A stretch of DNA of 64,000 bases, taken from Amborella trichopoda. Its lineage: Eukaryota > Streptophyta > Magnoliopsida > Amborellales > Amborellaceae. Shown in pieces: positions 47,601 to 58,146 of the stretch. The notes beneath the pieces are model-generated. The model saw nothing but the letters and a program-made list of their open reading frames with translations. It did not search any database and was not told the origin of the DNA. Made by a program: the position numbers and the translations under genes. The DNA lies in contig NW_006498608.1 in NCBI RefSeq assembly GCF_000471905.2, positions 2,928,850-2,992,849 on the forward strand, read 5' to 3'. Each line of letters opens with the position of its first letter. Within the stretch, counting starts at the first letter, position 1.

Positions 47601-50600
47601 ACATCAGGTTAGCATCATAAAAGGAAAACAAGAGAACGCAAGAGATAACATAGAGATAGATTATTTTGATAACGATCTAAACCATCTACTCTGTAAGCCA
47701 AGCTATAGAATTATAGATGGGTAAAAGAAAAAAAAAACATAACAAAGCCACAAAAAGCTATTTGAGTTATAAAGGCCGAGTTCGAGTAACTCGGCTTGAG
47801 TTAGGCAGATCCTAACAGGCCAAAAAGTGTTTTAAAAAAAAAAAAAAAAAATTAAAAATGAAATTATACAAATCACATTTAAATGAGGTTAAAAAAGTAA
47901 CGAAAGATAGATTTGAAAAAAAACAATTTGTGATGGGGGCATTTTAAAAATAATCTAAAAATAAGAAGAAAAAATATAAAAATCAATATTCATAGCCAAA
48001 TCAGATCCACGAGGGCCCGAGTTACTCGGGAAAGTCCGTTTGGGTCGTCCGAGTATTGGAACTCTCGGTCGGTCAAAGTGTCAAAGAAAGCCAGTTGTGA
48101 GAAAGCCAAATTGTCAAACAAGCAAAAATGTCATGAGGCGCAAGCCAGTTGTGAGAAAGCCAAATTGTCAAACAAGCAAAAATGTCATGAGGCGAACGCT
48201 TCAACTCGATCTACGAAAGAGACGACTTAGCATTTATTTACTTATGGCTTCAGGAATAGGGCTTGAAGAATGACATATGGGTAGACTTTGAGGGATAACC
48301 TTCCTCCATTCAAAACCCAAAAGAAATTTGATAGACTTTTGTGTGGCACTCCCTAGTCTTTCCTGAGGGCTTTCTCGAACTTGTTTGAGACCCAAATGGT
48401 GCCCTCTATTGTTCACCTTGGAAAGATACTCCTTAATTTTGAAGATTTATAGTAGAATTTTTTTATATTTTTATTTTTCAAAAACCCAACTTGAGATATT
48501 TTTAACGAAATATACACAATAAGGCTATTTATCTTTTGTTTAAGGTGGTCGCAATCACTTCTGGATGTGAGCTCGAGAGTGTGATTGACCAAGTTCAAAA
48601 TTCAAAAAAAACTTTTTCAAACTTTGTGACATGTTTTAAGAGAAAAAGTAAACAATGACACCGTTTATCTATAGTATCAAGTGGATACAATTAATCTTGA
48701 CCATTAGATGTGACATTAGATGATTGTATTACCAAGCTCAAACTTCAAAAGAAATTTTCTTGAACTTTGTGACACATGTAATATATTAGATTTCACATCT
48801 AAGCTATTAGATAGGTTTAAGTAATTGTGACCTCTTTATATTAAGGGTGCAATTCATATTGAGCTAAAGCTTTAAACAATCAAAATAAAGCGCACCTTCA
48901 AATAGTATCGAGAAATGTGGTTTCAATATTGGAAATCTTTGTGATAGCCTTAAAATATATTTTCATCTCTAATTGAAAAATTTAAAGGTTAAAAAATAGT
49001 GTAAATCGAGTAGATCTATGAAAACTTACAAATCTTGAAAATTGATGATCAAAAAATGCGTTACAAGATGCACTAGTTCCAAAACTTGAAATCCATTTTT
49101 TTTCTCATGTCCATGCATCTTGATGTCGAAATGATCAATTTGAGGTTTTTGGGCATCAAAAGAACCTCTTCTTATGAAATTTTTGAGGTGGACTCTAATT
49201 TCATTGTTTAGAGCCTCGATTCTATATGAGCTTTTTCCTTATATTAAAGGTAAATAGTGTCATTGTATACAATCCTTATTTTAAGCTGTTTGATTTGAGA
49301 TTGGATGGCTAAGATTAGACTTGACCGTTTTACAATATAGAATTCCTATTTTTAATCACAAATCTTATAGGTTTTAGCATAGAAAGCACGTTTGGTTCAC
49401 GTGGAATTGTTTTCTAGAAAATATTTTCACATGAAAAAATCCTCTCATGTGGTTAGTATGGCAATATTCTCCAATCAATTGGTCTTAGTGCATCCTTTCA
49501 TACCAATTGGCAACTAATTGATGTAAAAATATTCTCACAATTAACCACATGAGAGAATTTTTTCATATGAAAATGTTTTTTGAAAAATAATTTCACGTGA
49601 ACCAAACATGCAAGGTTCTTTTAGTTTTTAAAATGAAAGATTTTAATTTTTAAAAAGATCCACACGATATATTTTTAATAGGTTTTAGATTAAAATTTTA
49701 AAATATAGGTTCTCTTGTACATTGGCATTTTTGCAATAGCACTATTTGGACATAATGTTTCTAGAGGGGTAAAATTCCCACTCTGGGAAATTATGATATG
49801 TCTAGTGAAAATCATATGGATGTACTGTTAGAATTCAAATCATAATTATCAAGAACAACGGAATTGGATTGGGGGATTGATTTGAACTTGTAACCAGTGC
49901 CTTGGTGGGTTTGGTAGAAAGCAAAGGTAGAAAGCAAAACCTGAAGTTTGGCTGCTTAATGTTTGACCAATTTTTATCAACAGGACTGATTGTTTTGACT
50001 GATTCAAATAACTAAAGAATGTTGAATAATTGTTTTTAGTATATATATCAAATTTTAAAATTATTATTTTTATTTTTTAAAATCTGGTCCCAACCTTCCA
50101 ACAAATAGTCAGACCAATTTTGATTGGATCAAACCCCTACTGCTTCAGTAATCGCTCCCATACACTAATCAAAATTTCATATGGTTTATGTATAAGAAAT
50201 CTCAAATTACTATAGATTTTCCTAAATGAACTAGCATATCATATGCTCACCTTGAGATAAACCTGGTAAATCAGATCGTCATACGTACGGGCATTCGCTC
50301 CTTCACCCTTCTCAAAGGCAACCAACTTGTACGCGAAAGAGTATGGCAATGCATTAATCACAGCCAAAAAAACTTCTCTTGAGAACCCAGCAACCCCTGA
50401 CCCGTACTTCTTCCTCGGCACCCCTATGCGCAACTTAACACCCTTAGGTGACACTACCCATCCTCTCGGCTCCACCATCGATCCCCCCGGCCAAACCACT
50501 CGCCCTAGATCTGATGATCTAGCGGAGTAGTTTTGTTTTTCATGTTTCAGTCTCCTTGATAGGCCATTTCTTGCTGTCCAAAATCCAATCTCCTTTACCC

Positions 50601-51577
50601 CATCCTCTACGATGTTAACAATTTGAAATGCTGAAGCTTGAAGCTCACCTTTGATGAATTGGATATGGCCGCTATAACCGGAGAATTTGGTTTTCAAGAT
50701 TGATCTCAATAGTTTTGGACCTGATAGTGATTTTCTAGGGACTGTGAAATTCGGTGAATTTTGCGTGAATTTTTTGTGAGTCGGGTGGCGAAATTGGCCT
50801 GAATTCTCTATTGCTAGTGCTAGCGCCCAAGCTGCATCATAGGCCCTTAATGCAACAGTGCTAATGGTTGGAATTTCTTCAGCTTTTTCATTGGGAAACT
50901 CTTTTTTATATATTTCTTTCCACCTTGCTGATAAATTGGCTAAGGCCTTTGATTCTGTGATATACGATTTCACACCTAAAACCCCTTGCATTGAGGCTAA
51001 GGCCAAAGGATCCATACAGTTTAAAAAGCTAGCAAGCTCATCGGTTATAATCCAAGCATACTCTTTGCTCATCATGTCGAGTTGCAGGGCCTTTCGAAAT
51101 AATCGAGAGGCAAATTGGGGATTCATGTGGACGACAAATACACGAGTTTGCATATGCTTTAGTTTGTAGAGCTTTTTGACGATGAATTCGTCAGAAGCCG
51201 AGATGGAAAGGATGGTTCTATCTTCAATTCGAGAACCGATTTCTTGGAAAGCGTCAGTCAAGAATGGTATAAGGCCGGTTCCATACTCCGTATCTTCATA
51301 TATGGCTATGGCTTGTCTCCAGTTGTAGGCTTGGAAGAGAGAGGCAATGGGTTTGGCTTGGGTTGAGTCGTTGAGAGTGGCTCTAATGAAATAAGGGGTT
51401 CGGGTTGAGGAGATGAAAGAAGAGGTTGCAGAGAAAGAAAGAATGGGTACCTTTGTTTTGGTCCCTAGGTTTGCTAAGAACTTTGCTCCAGTTGATGTTT
51501 GTGGCCCAATTATAGCTTGCACCCCCTTGTTCTTCACCAGGTCCAGAGCTGTAAATTCAATACAAAACATTGGAGAT

Positions 51578-51608
<31 letters not shown>

Positions 51609-51964
51609 GGATCAATACAAAACATTGGAGATGAGAGAGAGAGAAAGAGAGAGATGGATTTGAGTTACTAGAGAGAGAGATTACCTTGCATCCCTGCATT
51701 GAAGACATGTAATTCCGAGTCTATCCAGTGGAGGGCGAGTCTTGTGGTAGAGTTTTCATGGTGACTGTAAAAGTCTTCAATGGCTAATTTTATGCTGGTT
51801 TGGCTTGCCTTTCCCACCATTGAGCCAAGACCCATGATAATACCTACATCAACTTGTGTAGATTGATTTGTGCTGCTATGTGCCCTTGGGAGATGAACAA
51901 GGAGCAAAAATAGAGGCACAAAATGAGATGTAACATGTGAGAAGCTCATTCTTGCACCTGCCAT
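44608..51964 (-). CDS. GLR2: GLR-B: clade II glutamate receptor-like channel (5 exons, 917 aa)
   Basis: Minus-strand exons: 51964-51685, 51548-50251, 47159-46844, 45728-45322, 45060-44608 (TAA). The 2,754 nt are in frame with GT-AG introns and the same phases as GLR-A. A signal peptide is likely in the first 30 residues (FVPLFLLLVHLPRAHS). The ANF-receptor-like domain and ligand-binding S1 follow (VKLRIGVPRKKYG in exon 2, then NFDAVVGDVTIRANRSNYVDF in exon 3). TM1 is VMSGLSFVLTGFVVWALE, the pore loop is VVLSFSFSTMFFAH, TM3 carries SSYTASLTSMLTV (about 656-668), then S2, then TM4 (LFLITGLASAMALLTVFVRF). The pore loop has LSFSF where A and C have FWFAF. Intron 2 is 3.1 kb and crowded with MITEs. 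It is most similar to GLR-C. An alternative start is the AUG at 51949. Confidence 0.92.
46130..46700 (+). mobile_element. Possible retroelement 3' end with A tail in GLR-B intron 3
   Basis: A block of different composition from its surroundings ends with ATATAGTCCATAAATATTGTC and a pure A run (46685-46698). That is the layout of an L1 or SINE-type insertion. No protein domain is readable, so the assignment is weak. Confidence 0.35.
47303..48070 (+). repeat. Fragmentary hAT-like and GGGTC-rich repeats
   Basis: It begins TAGGGATGGCAATCGGG, like the end of the hAT MITE at 38140, but no matching right end is seen. Further GGGTCC/CCGAGT words occur at 47510-47570, 47765-47830 and 48005-48060, separated by AT-rich DNA. 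These are probably several degraded insertions. Confidence 0.4.
48088..48195 (+). repeat. Perfect or near-perfect 54-bp tandem duplication
   Basis: Two units start at 48088 and 48142, each beginning AAGCCAGTTGTGAGAAAGCC and ending in GAGGCG. Because 54 is a multiple of three, an 18-residue repeat appears in the frame, but nothing suggests it is translated. Confidence 0.9.
48530..49290 (+). mobile_element. Family C element(s), interrupted by a family A MITE
   Basis: Blocks like those at 13765-13990 appear (AACTTTGTGACACATGT, then GTAATTGTGACCTCTT). They are broken exactly at the 9-bp duplication of the family A insertion and resume as AAAGGTAAATAGTGTCATTG after 49238. A partial earlier unit lies at 48530-48660. 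Confidence 0.6.
48845..49238 (+). mobile_element. MITE family A, nested, exact 9-bp duplication
   Basis: The element is 394 bp. Its left end is GGGTGCAATTCATATTGAG. Its right end, ATATGAGCTTTTTCC, is partly complementary. It is flanked by TTATATTAA (48836-48844 and 49239-49247). It lies inside GLR-B intron 2 and inside an older family C element. Confidence 0.9.
49386..49611. mobile_element. MITE family D, best-preserved copy
   Basis: GCACGTTTGGTTCACGTG at the left and CACGTGAACCAAACATGC at the right differ at one position as inverted repeats. Pairing extends inward across roughly 70 bp per arm (CACATGAAAAAATCCTCTCA against TGAGAGAATTTTTTCATATG). No direct duplication is obvious. It lies in GLR-B intron 2. 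Confidence 0.8.
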
Positions 51965-52007
51965 GCCAAACTAGAGGAGAGATACTAATTCCATAAGAGG
52001 AGAGCTA

Positions 52008-52016
52008 GTATATATA
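52008..52016 (-). promoter_or_regulatory. Candidate TATA box of GLR-B
   Basis: On the minus strand CCATATATATACTAG lies about 45 nt upstream of AUG 51964, the expected position for a TATA element with a short leader. It could also be a chance TA run. Confidence 0.35.
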
Positions 52017-52439
52017 TGGCAGGCTAGACCTGGTCCCCGTGTCACATTTGATCGCAAAGACTATAGTAGTGTTTAAAAAATGCACAGGGAGGGTATGAGT
52101 AACTGGTAAATTGGTTGGTTCAATTGTTCTAACAGGACAGGTCCCGATAGATTTAAAAAGTGTTGAAAAGATAAAAAAAATAAAAAAATCAAAAAAATAT
52201 ATTTAAAGTATAATTAAACAAAACACATCCAAATAAAATTGAAAAGTACAAAAAAATATATCTAAAAAACATAAAAAAAATGTAGAAATAAATATTCAGG
52301 GCCAAAATACTTTCCACTCCTAGTCAAAACAACAAAAAATATTAAGTAATATATTGCAAAATAAATTTATATATATATATATATATATATTTAAAACCCT
52401 AATCATACCACCAAAACCAATAAAAACCAAATCTGCTTG

Positions 52440-53935
52440 GTCTCAGTTTGACTGGCCTCTTCCGAGTTGGCGAACATTGTACTAAAGTCTATCTGAAAAT
52501 TGGAGTCCTCTGTAAGCTAAGGAAGCGTTCCTAGGCACTCGTACTAACGTTCGTTTATTTGCTTTTGGTCTTGTTTGTTTTATTGGAAATGCTCGATTGT
52601 CTTAGGCCTAGGCACCCGTACTGAGGTTCATTTATTAGCTTTTGGTCTTGTTTGTTTTATTCGAAATGTTTGATTGTCCTACACTTTTCATGCAACGTAT
52701 TTTTTTTTCACTTTTTCTCCAAAACAAATTTTCTATACAAATACTCTCAATGGAAAAAGTTCATTTTTGTTAGACAGAAATGCCCTCCTCGTACACAAAG
52801 AAATGTCCTCTTTGTACACAGAAATCATTTTGGCCAAATTTCACATTGACTTTTGAACCCTAGTAGCATATTGTCATAGCGCACAACTACCGGACCGCCT
52901 TAAGACAACTATCAGATCGAAATTGAGTACTGTCGGACCACCTTTTACATAGTGCTGGAGCCTTGGTATTCAGTAACATCTACTGCCGAACCACACTTTA
53001 CACAGTGCTGGAGCCCTACTGCCGGAGTGCACTTTACACAGTGTTGGATTCCTAATGCTGGACTGCTATTACACAGAGCCGGAGCCCTATTGCCGGACGG
53101 CACTTATATAGCGTCAGAGCCCTTATTTTGGTGGGATAGAGGAGAGAGGATAAGGTAGAAGTCAGAGCACTTATTTTGGTGGGATAGAGGAGAGAGGGTA
53201 AGGTAAAAGTAAGAGAGAGTAGTGTAGGTTTTTCTTTTATTTTTTATTTGGTTGGGGGTATTTGCATAGAAAATGTATTTTGTGGAAGAAAAGTGAAAAA
53301 AAAATTTAGGTTGGAAGTAAGTTGCATAAAAAGTATAGTCTGAAGGAGTTTTTTTTTTTTTTTGCATCTGGATTGAGAGGTTGCAAATTGTCGTTGTACA
53401 AAAGTTTCCTATAGGGGGTCGAACAACTAAAATAGTGCATAGGGGTATGTTCTAAAAAAATTAGAAAAATGTAGAAATAAATATTTATGGTCAAGGCACT
53501 TTTCAATCTTTCCCAAAATAATAAAAATTATTAAATAATATATTACAAAATAAATCTCTTGTTTTTGAGATTATAAATATATATATATATAATTTTATTT
53601 TAGTATTATTATTATTTTGTAAAAAGCCTAGTTGGCAGCCATTGCCTGGTCTCAGTTGACTCGCCGGTTCCGCGTTGGACCTGTCGAGTTGGCGAACATT
53701 GGACTAAAGTCCATCTCAAAATTTAGTACTCCGTAGACTAATAAGTTGATGGTGACTAAGGAAGCGTTCCTAGGCATTCGTATTAAAGTTTATTTATTAG
53801 CTTTTACTCTTGTTTGTTTATTAGAAATTCTTGTTTGACTTAGTCCTAAGCATTCGTACAAAGGTTCATTTATTAGCTTTTGCTCTTGTATGTTTTTGGT
53901 CTTATGCATCTGGATTGAGAGGTTGCAAATTGTTG
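52440..53935 (+). repeat. Direct segmental duplication, one copy interrupted
   Basis: Shared ordered blocks occur at about 52440-52676 plus 53364-53390 (copy 1) and 53650-53935 (copy 2): GTTGGCGAACATTG, ACTAAAGTC-ATCT, AAGGAAGCGTTCCTAGGCA, TTCATTTATTAGCTTTTG, GCATCTGGATTGAGAGG. Similarity extends left to the AAAATGTAGAAATAAATATT blocks (52271 and 53468). In copy 1 the order is broken by the insertion at 52677-53345. Confidence 0.75.
52677..53345. mobile_element. Satellite-carrying insertion with inverted ends
   Basis: Left end CTACACTTTTCATGCAAC and right end GTTGCATAAAAAGTATAG are complementary, with further pairing inward (TTTTTTTTCACTTTTTCTCC against AGAAAAGTGAAAAAAAAATT). Inside are about five diverged units of roughly 36-48 bp (GCCGGACCGCACTTTACACAG-type, about 52930-53125) and a 48-bp tandem duplication (AGAGC(C/A)CTTATTTTGGTGGG, starts near 53117 and 53165). 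No protein is encoded. Confidence 0.65.
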
Positions 53936-54030
53936 CGGCACAAATGGTGGGGGTTAAACTATTGATGAAAGAAAGGGAATGGTCCACCGCGCTGATCCAC
54001 ATGCAAAATAATGGTGCAAAATGTAAAGTG

Positions 54031-54246
54031 TACTGGTTTGGTTCATGTTGTTTTTAAAAAAATGTTTTTATATGAAAAAATTCTTTCATGTGCAAAAATA
54101 TTTTTATATCAATTAGTTGACAATTGGTGTAAAAGATGCATTAAGATCAATTGATATGAAAATATTTTCATATTTAACTACATGAGATAATATTTTTATA
54201 TGTAAATATTTTCTAGAAAACAATTTTACACAAACAAAACGTGCAT
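54031..54246. mobile_element. MITE family D copy
   Basis: TACTGGTTTGGTTCATGTTG at the left pairs with ACACAAACAAAACGTGCAT at the right, with TGAAAATATTTTCATAT words near the centre. It is more diverged than 49386-49611. Confidence 0.65.
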
Positions 54247-54879
54247 ATATGTAATTTGAGCTCCCTTGGATTGGTTAACAAATTTTTGGATTGTGCGTTG
54301 TCGTTTTTATAACAAGCTCACTTTAAATAATGGAAAATTTAGGTCCGTACACAAAAAACAATTTTTTCCTAATATCTCTCAAATTATCTACAAAACATAG
54401 AACCGATTTTAATTTTTTTGGAAAATAGAGTTGTGCTCTATGTTTTAGGTCACTTCGTGGCTAGTCCATCATCACTATCAAAACTTTTTTCCTTTCGTGA
54501 GGCCATGAGTCCCTATATTTTTTTTCATTATTTCGAGGCTACTCCGATATCCGAAATATCAGACTGCCCCAAAGTTTCAATCGATTCAATGTCAAAGATG
54601 TTAGATTGGGAGATCAACATTAAGTTTTAGACCGGTCGGATTTCTCGAACATCGGACAACCCACTTTAGGGTAGTTCAATATTTCAGACATCAGACAAGC
54701 CTTGAATGATTTAAAACATATCACAAGCCTACTTTCCAAATTGTTATCTTTTTTTAGAAAAAAATAAAACTGGTCCATTGCAGTGAAGGGCGAACTGGAA
54801 AAAATAAAAAAAAGTGAGAGACAGACCTACGCATAAGATTTGGGAGATTTTTGTGTATAGGTGTAATTTTTCCTTAAAC

Positions 54880-55190
54880 AAATAAGTTACGCCTTCATAT
54901 AAGTTTTTTCGAAGATATACGTTTGGTATCATAAACTCTTGGGATAGCTTAAAAATTATGGTTTCATCCCTAGTTATGAAATTTAAAGCTCTAAAAATGG
55001 TATGGATTGAGTAGATATATACATGAAAATCTAGCAAATTGACAATCCATATGATATGCACTATTTTAATGCTCGAGATCCTTTTCCTACCCCTTCATCC
55101 ATGTATATTGAGGTCGAGATGATTAATCGAAGGAATTTTCAGCATTGGGACAACAACTTATTTCATTATTACAAAGCCGCACATGTTGAC
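54880..55190 (+). repeat. Divergent relative of MITE family A
   Basis: Blocks ATTATGGTTTCATCCCTAG, ATGAAATTTAAAGCTCTAAA, GATATGCACTATTTTAATGC and GTCGAGATGATTAATCGAAG follow the family A order. Borders are degraded. Confidence 0.5.
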
Positions 55191-56077
55191 TTTTTCTTTG
55201 AATGTGGGGTTTAAAATTTTAAATTTTTCATGCATTTCTATTTCATTTTGGGATTAGAAGTTTAAACATTGAATCAATTTATTTCCTTTTGAATTAAAAA
55301 TCGATTCAAAGATGCTTCGAATGGAGTTTTTGTTTTTCATTGGAAAAGGGTAGTCCAGAGATCCAATTTCAAACCACCCTAATTGTAGTGCGGTTCAGAG
55401 CATGAACTAGTGAACTGCTTTGCATGCCCCACAATGAAGTGCGCTGGGCAGTTCGAGAATCCACTCCAAATTACAAAAAATAAGAAAATAAAATAAAATA
55501 AAATAAAATAAACTAAAAAATAAGACTTTAAGAGTGCATTTGAAGCACAAGATTTTTTTGGAAAGTGTAAGAGAGTCTTCCAGTAATTATAGAAGCCATA
55601 TGCGTTTTTCTATAAATGGATCTAATTATAGAAGACCTTCGCGTTCTTCTAGAAATAAATCCATTTTGATGCTAAAACAGTGGTGCGTGAAAAGTCGCAT
55701 TATTCCTTTGCGACTTCCACGCAGTAATATCAAATGTTAGAGTTTTGAACCGCTCAATTAGGGAGGTTCAAAATTGCCCTATATGGACCATCCTTCTCAA
55801 CAAAAAATAGTTGTCATTTGAAGGTTGCATCTGATTTCCATATAGTTGGAGAAAAGTACTAGCATAAAATTCATGATTACGTGCATTTTGATGGCCTCTT
55901 AAAAATTGCATAAAAAATAAATGAGTAAAATGTTAAATAGCTCAGGTGCATTTTAATAAATTTCAGTATATCTTCATGAAAATGCTTTTATTATCTATCA
56001 TTTGTAATCCGTTTGTAAGTAGGTTTAAGCAATAAGATCTTCTAATGCTTGTCTAATAAAAATAAAAAGAAAGCTAG

Positions 56078-56335
56078 AGAGATTGGGTTTTTAAAGAGGG
56101 AATGAATTTTTAGAGAGAAAGAGAGATTGAATTTTTAAAGAGAGAGAATAGATATAGAGAGAAAAAAGATAATGGGTTTTTAGAGAGAGATTGAGTTTTT
56201 AGGGAAAGAATGGGTTTTTAAAGATAAAAAGAGAAATTGGGTTTTTAGAGAGAGAAATAAATATTGGGTTTTTAGAAAGAGAGAGTGAGTTTTAGAAAGA
56301 GAGATTGGATTTGAAGAGAGAGAGAGAGGTTTTAA
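56078..56335 (+). repeat. Purine-rich minisatellite
   Basis: About ten degenerate units of 24-30 bp of the form GAGAGATTGGGTTTTTA run from 56078 to 56335. Complementary-strand frames (FLSLKTH-type repeats) are products of this repeat. Confidence 0.85.
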
Positions 56336-56864
56336 ATTTTTTAAAAAATATTTTAATATGTATATTAATATTATTTTTTGGCATACTACAAATAAAAAAA
56401 GAGTAAAGATTTTTTTCAAAAAAACAAAAAAAAAACTAAATGGGCCGGCTGGGCCTTATTGGGCCAATCCAAGACATTTTTGAGCTGCCGAGCCAATCAT
56501 GCCCGCTGGGCAAATTTTCTGAGCCTTTTCTAGGCTGGCCCGTTAAAGGTCTGTTAACAGCATTGTCTGCAGTGGCCTGCCTGTTAGAGGCCCATAGCCC
56601 TTTAGCAGCCCGTTGGCTGACTTTTTAGCTGCTCGAAACCAAGCCCTACCTGGAAGCCTAAGGCACGGCCCTGTCCATTGGTAGCCCTACTCTTACGCCC
56701 ACCCTTTGTAATTGGCGAAGTCGAGCAGTTCAAAAGTCTGGTTATTATTTAAAAAAAATAGCATTAAGCGTTTCTAAGGTTGGAGTTTTGAACTGCCCCA
56801 AACCGAACCCTACCCAGAAGCCCAAGCCCCGGCGCTGTCCAAGTTTTGCGTTAGATTATAATAA

Positions 56865-57250
56865 GGGTGTAGTTTGTATAGAGCCTAGGCTCTAAACAAT
56901 CAATTTAGAGCCTGCCTTTGAAATAGTATCGAGAAATGTGATTTCAAATGGAAATCTTTGTGATAGTCCTAAAATATAGTTTTCATCTTTATTTATAAAG
57001 TTTAAAGCTTAAAAAATAGTGTAGATCGATAGATCTATGAAAACTTGAAACTTGACGGTCCAAAAATTGTTACAAAATACAATATTTTCAAAACTTGAAA
57101 TCTATTTTTCTTTTCTCATGTCCATGCATCTTGATATCGAGATGGTCAATTTGAGGATATTTAGGCATCAAAACAGCCTCTTCTAGTGAAAATTTCAATG
57201 TAGGCTCTCATTTGATTGTTTAGAGCCTCAGCTCTATTTAAACTTTTCCC
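56865..57250 (+). mobile_element. MITE family A copy, near-perfect 9-bp duplication
   Basis: The element is 386 bp, with GGGTGTAGTTTGTATAGAGC at the left and TCTATTTAAACTTTTCCC at the right. Flanks TTATAATAA and TTATAAAAA match at 8 of 9 positions. It is very similar to the 11506 and 48845 copies. Confidence 0.88.
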
Positions 57251-57370
57251 TTATAAAAATAGTATTGAGATTAAACTACGAGTTAGGGAAAATATTTTAA
57301 TCTTTAATCCATTATACAAATTTACATTGTAATATAATAATTGAAGCACAACTGTCATTTTGCTATAAGG

Positions 57371-57553
57371 GCATATTTGGTGTGCATGAAAATACTTTTG
57401 TGAAAGTATTTACACATAAAAAGACTCCCCATGTTATTCGGTATGGGAGTTTTTCACACCAAATGATCACACTAATTGACAGCCAATTGCAATGAAAAAA
57501 TTCTCATACCTAATCACATGGAGGATTCACTTAAACAATTTCACGTGTACTAG
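57371..57553. mobile_element. MITE family D copy, diverged
   Basis: GCATATTTGGTGTGCATGAA at the left and AAACAATTTCACGTGTACTA at the right, with ACCTAATCACATGGAGG in the right arm, fit the family D layout at about 183 bp. Confidence 0.55.
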
Positions 57554-58146
57554 TGAGTATAAAAAGTCTATGGGGATAGATATCAAACTACACTTTCGAT
57601 GGTTTTTTGCTCTTGCAAAGCAAGTTTTAGCAGCCCCATAGTGGAACGATTTGATCGGAAAATATGTAGATTCAGTCTAAGGATATTGTTGGGTACTAAG
57701 ATTGACCCTCTAATCGGTTGAGATGAGTTATCTTCATTTAATGCTTCCCATTTTATGAAGCCGAAGAGTTAGGAGGAGCAATAAGTACACTTCTTACTAG
57801 TATAGTACTCGGTTAATCTTATTTAATATCGGCAAGTTTAGCAATTGTTCTTGAAAAAACTGAAGTGCAGATAATTTTTAAACTTGGAAATATGGGAGTT
57901 TAAATCCTCACCCCAAATATCCCTTATGTTTTAACATGTAAGCTCAAGGTGTCCATGGACTCTACTGCATCAGAATTCAATAACTTACATTTATGCACAA
58001 AGCAAGGCTATAAGTGAAGGCCACCTTTTTAATTAAAATTCAATTATTTCATAATGTTACAAAGGAATCCAATGTATTACATACCATGTTAGACCATGAT
58101 ACATACCATGTCACATCAAATGTATATACAAAGGACTTGAAGCGAG

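Larger units (their letters stand above)
51965..58146. other. Spacer between GLR-C 3' end and GLR-B promoter
   Basis: No gene is seen. From left to right it holds the GLR-B promoter, a direct segmental duplication (52440-53935) split by a satellite-rich insertion, a family D MITE, a family A relative at about 54880-55190, an (ATAAA)n tract at 55488-55515, a purine-rich minisatellite, GGCC-type repeats at 56440-56700, then family A and D MITEs. Confidence 0.5.

Noticed and set aside
56180..56419. 79-codon Leu/Ser-rich frame
   Set aside because: It is a translation of the purine-rich minisatellite on the opposite strand.
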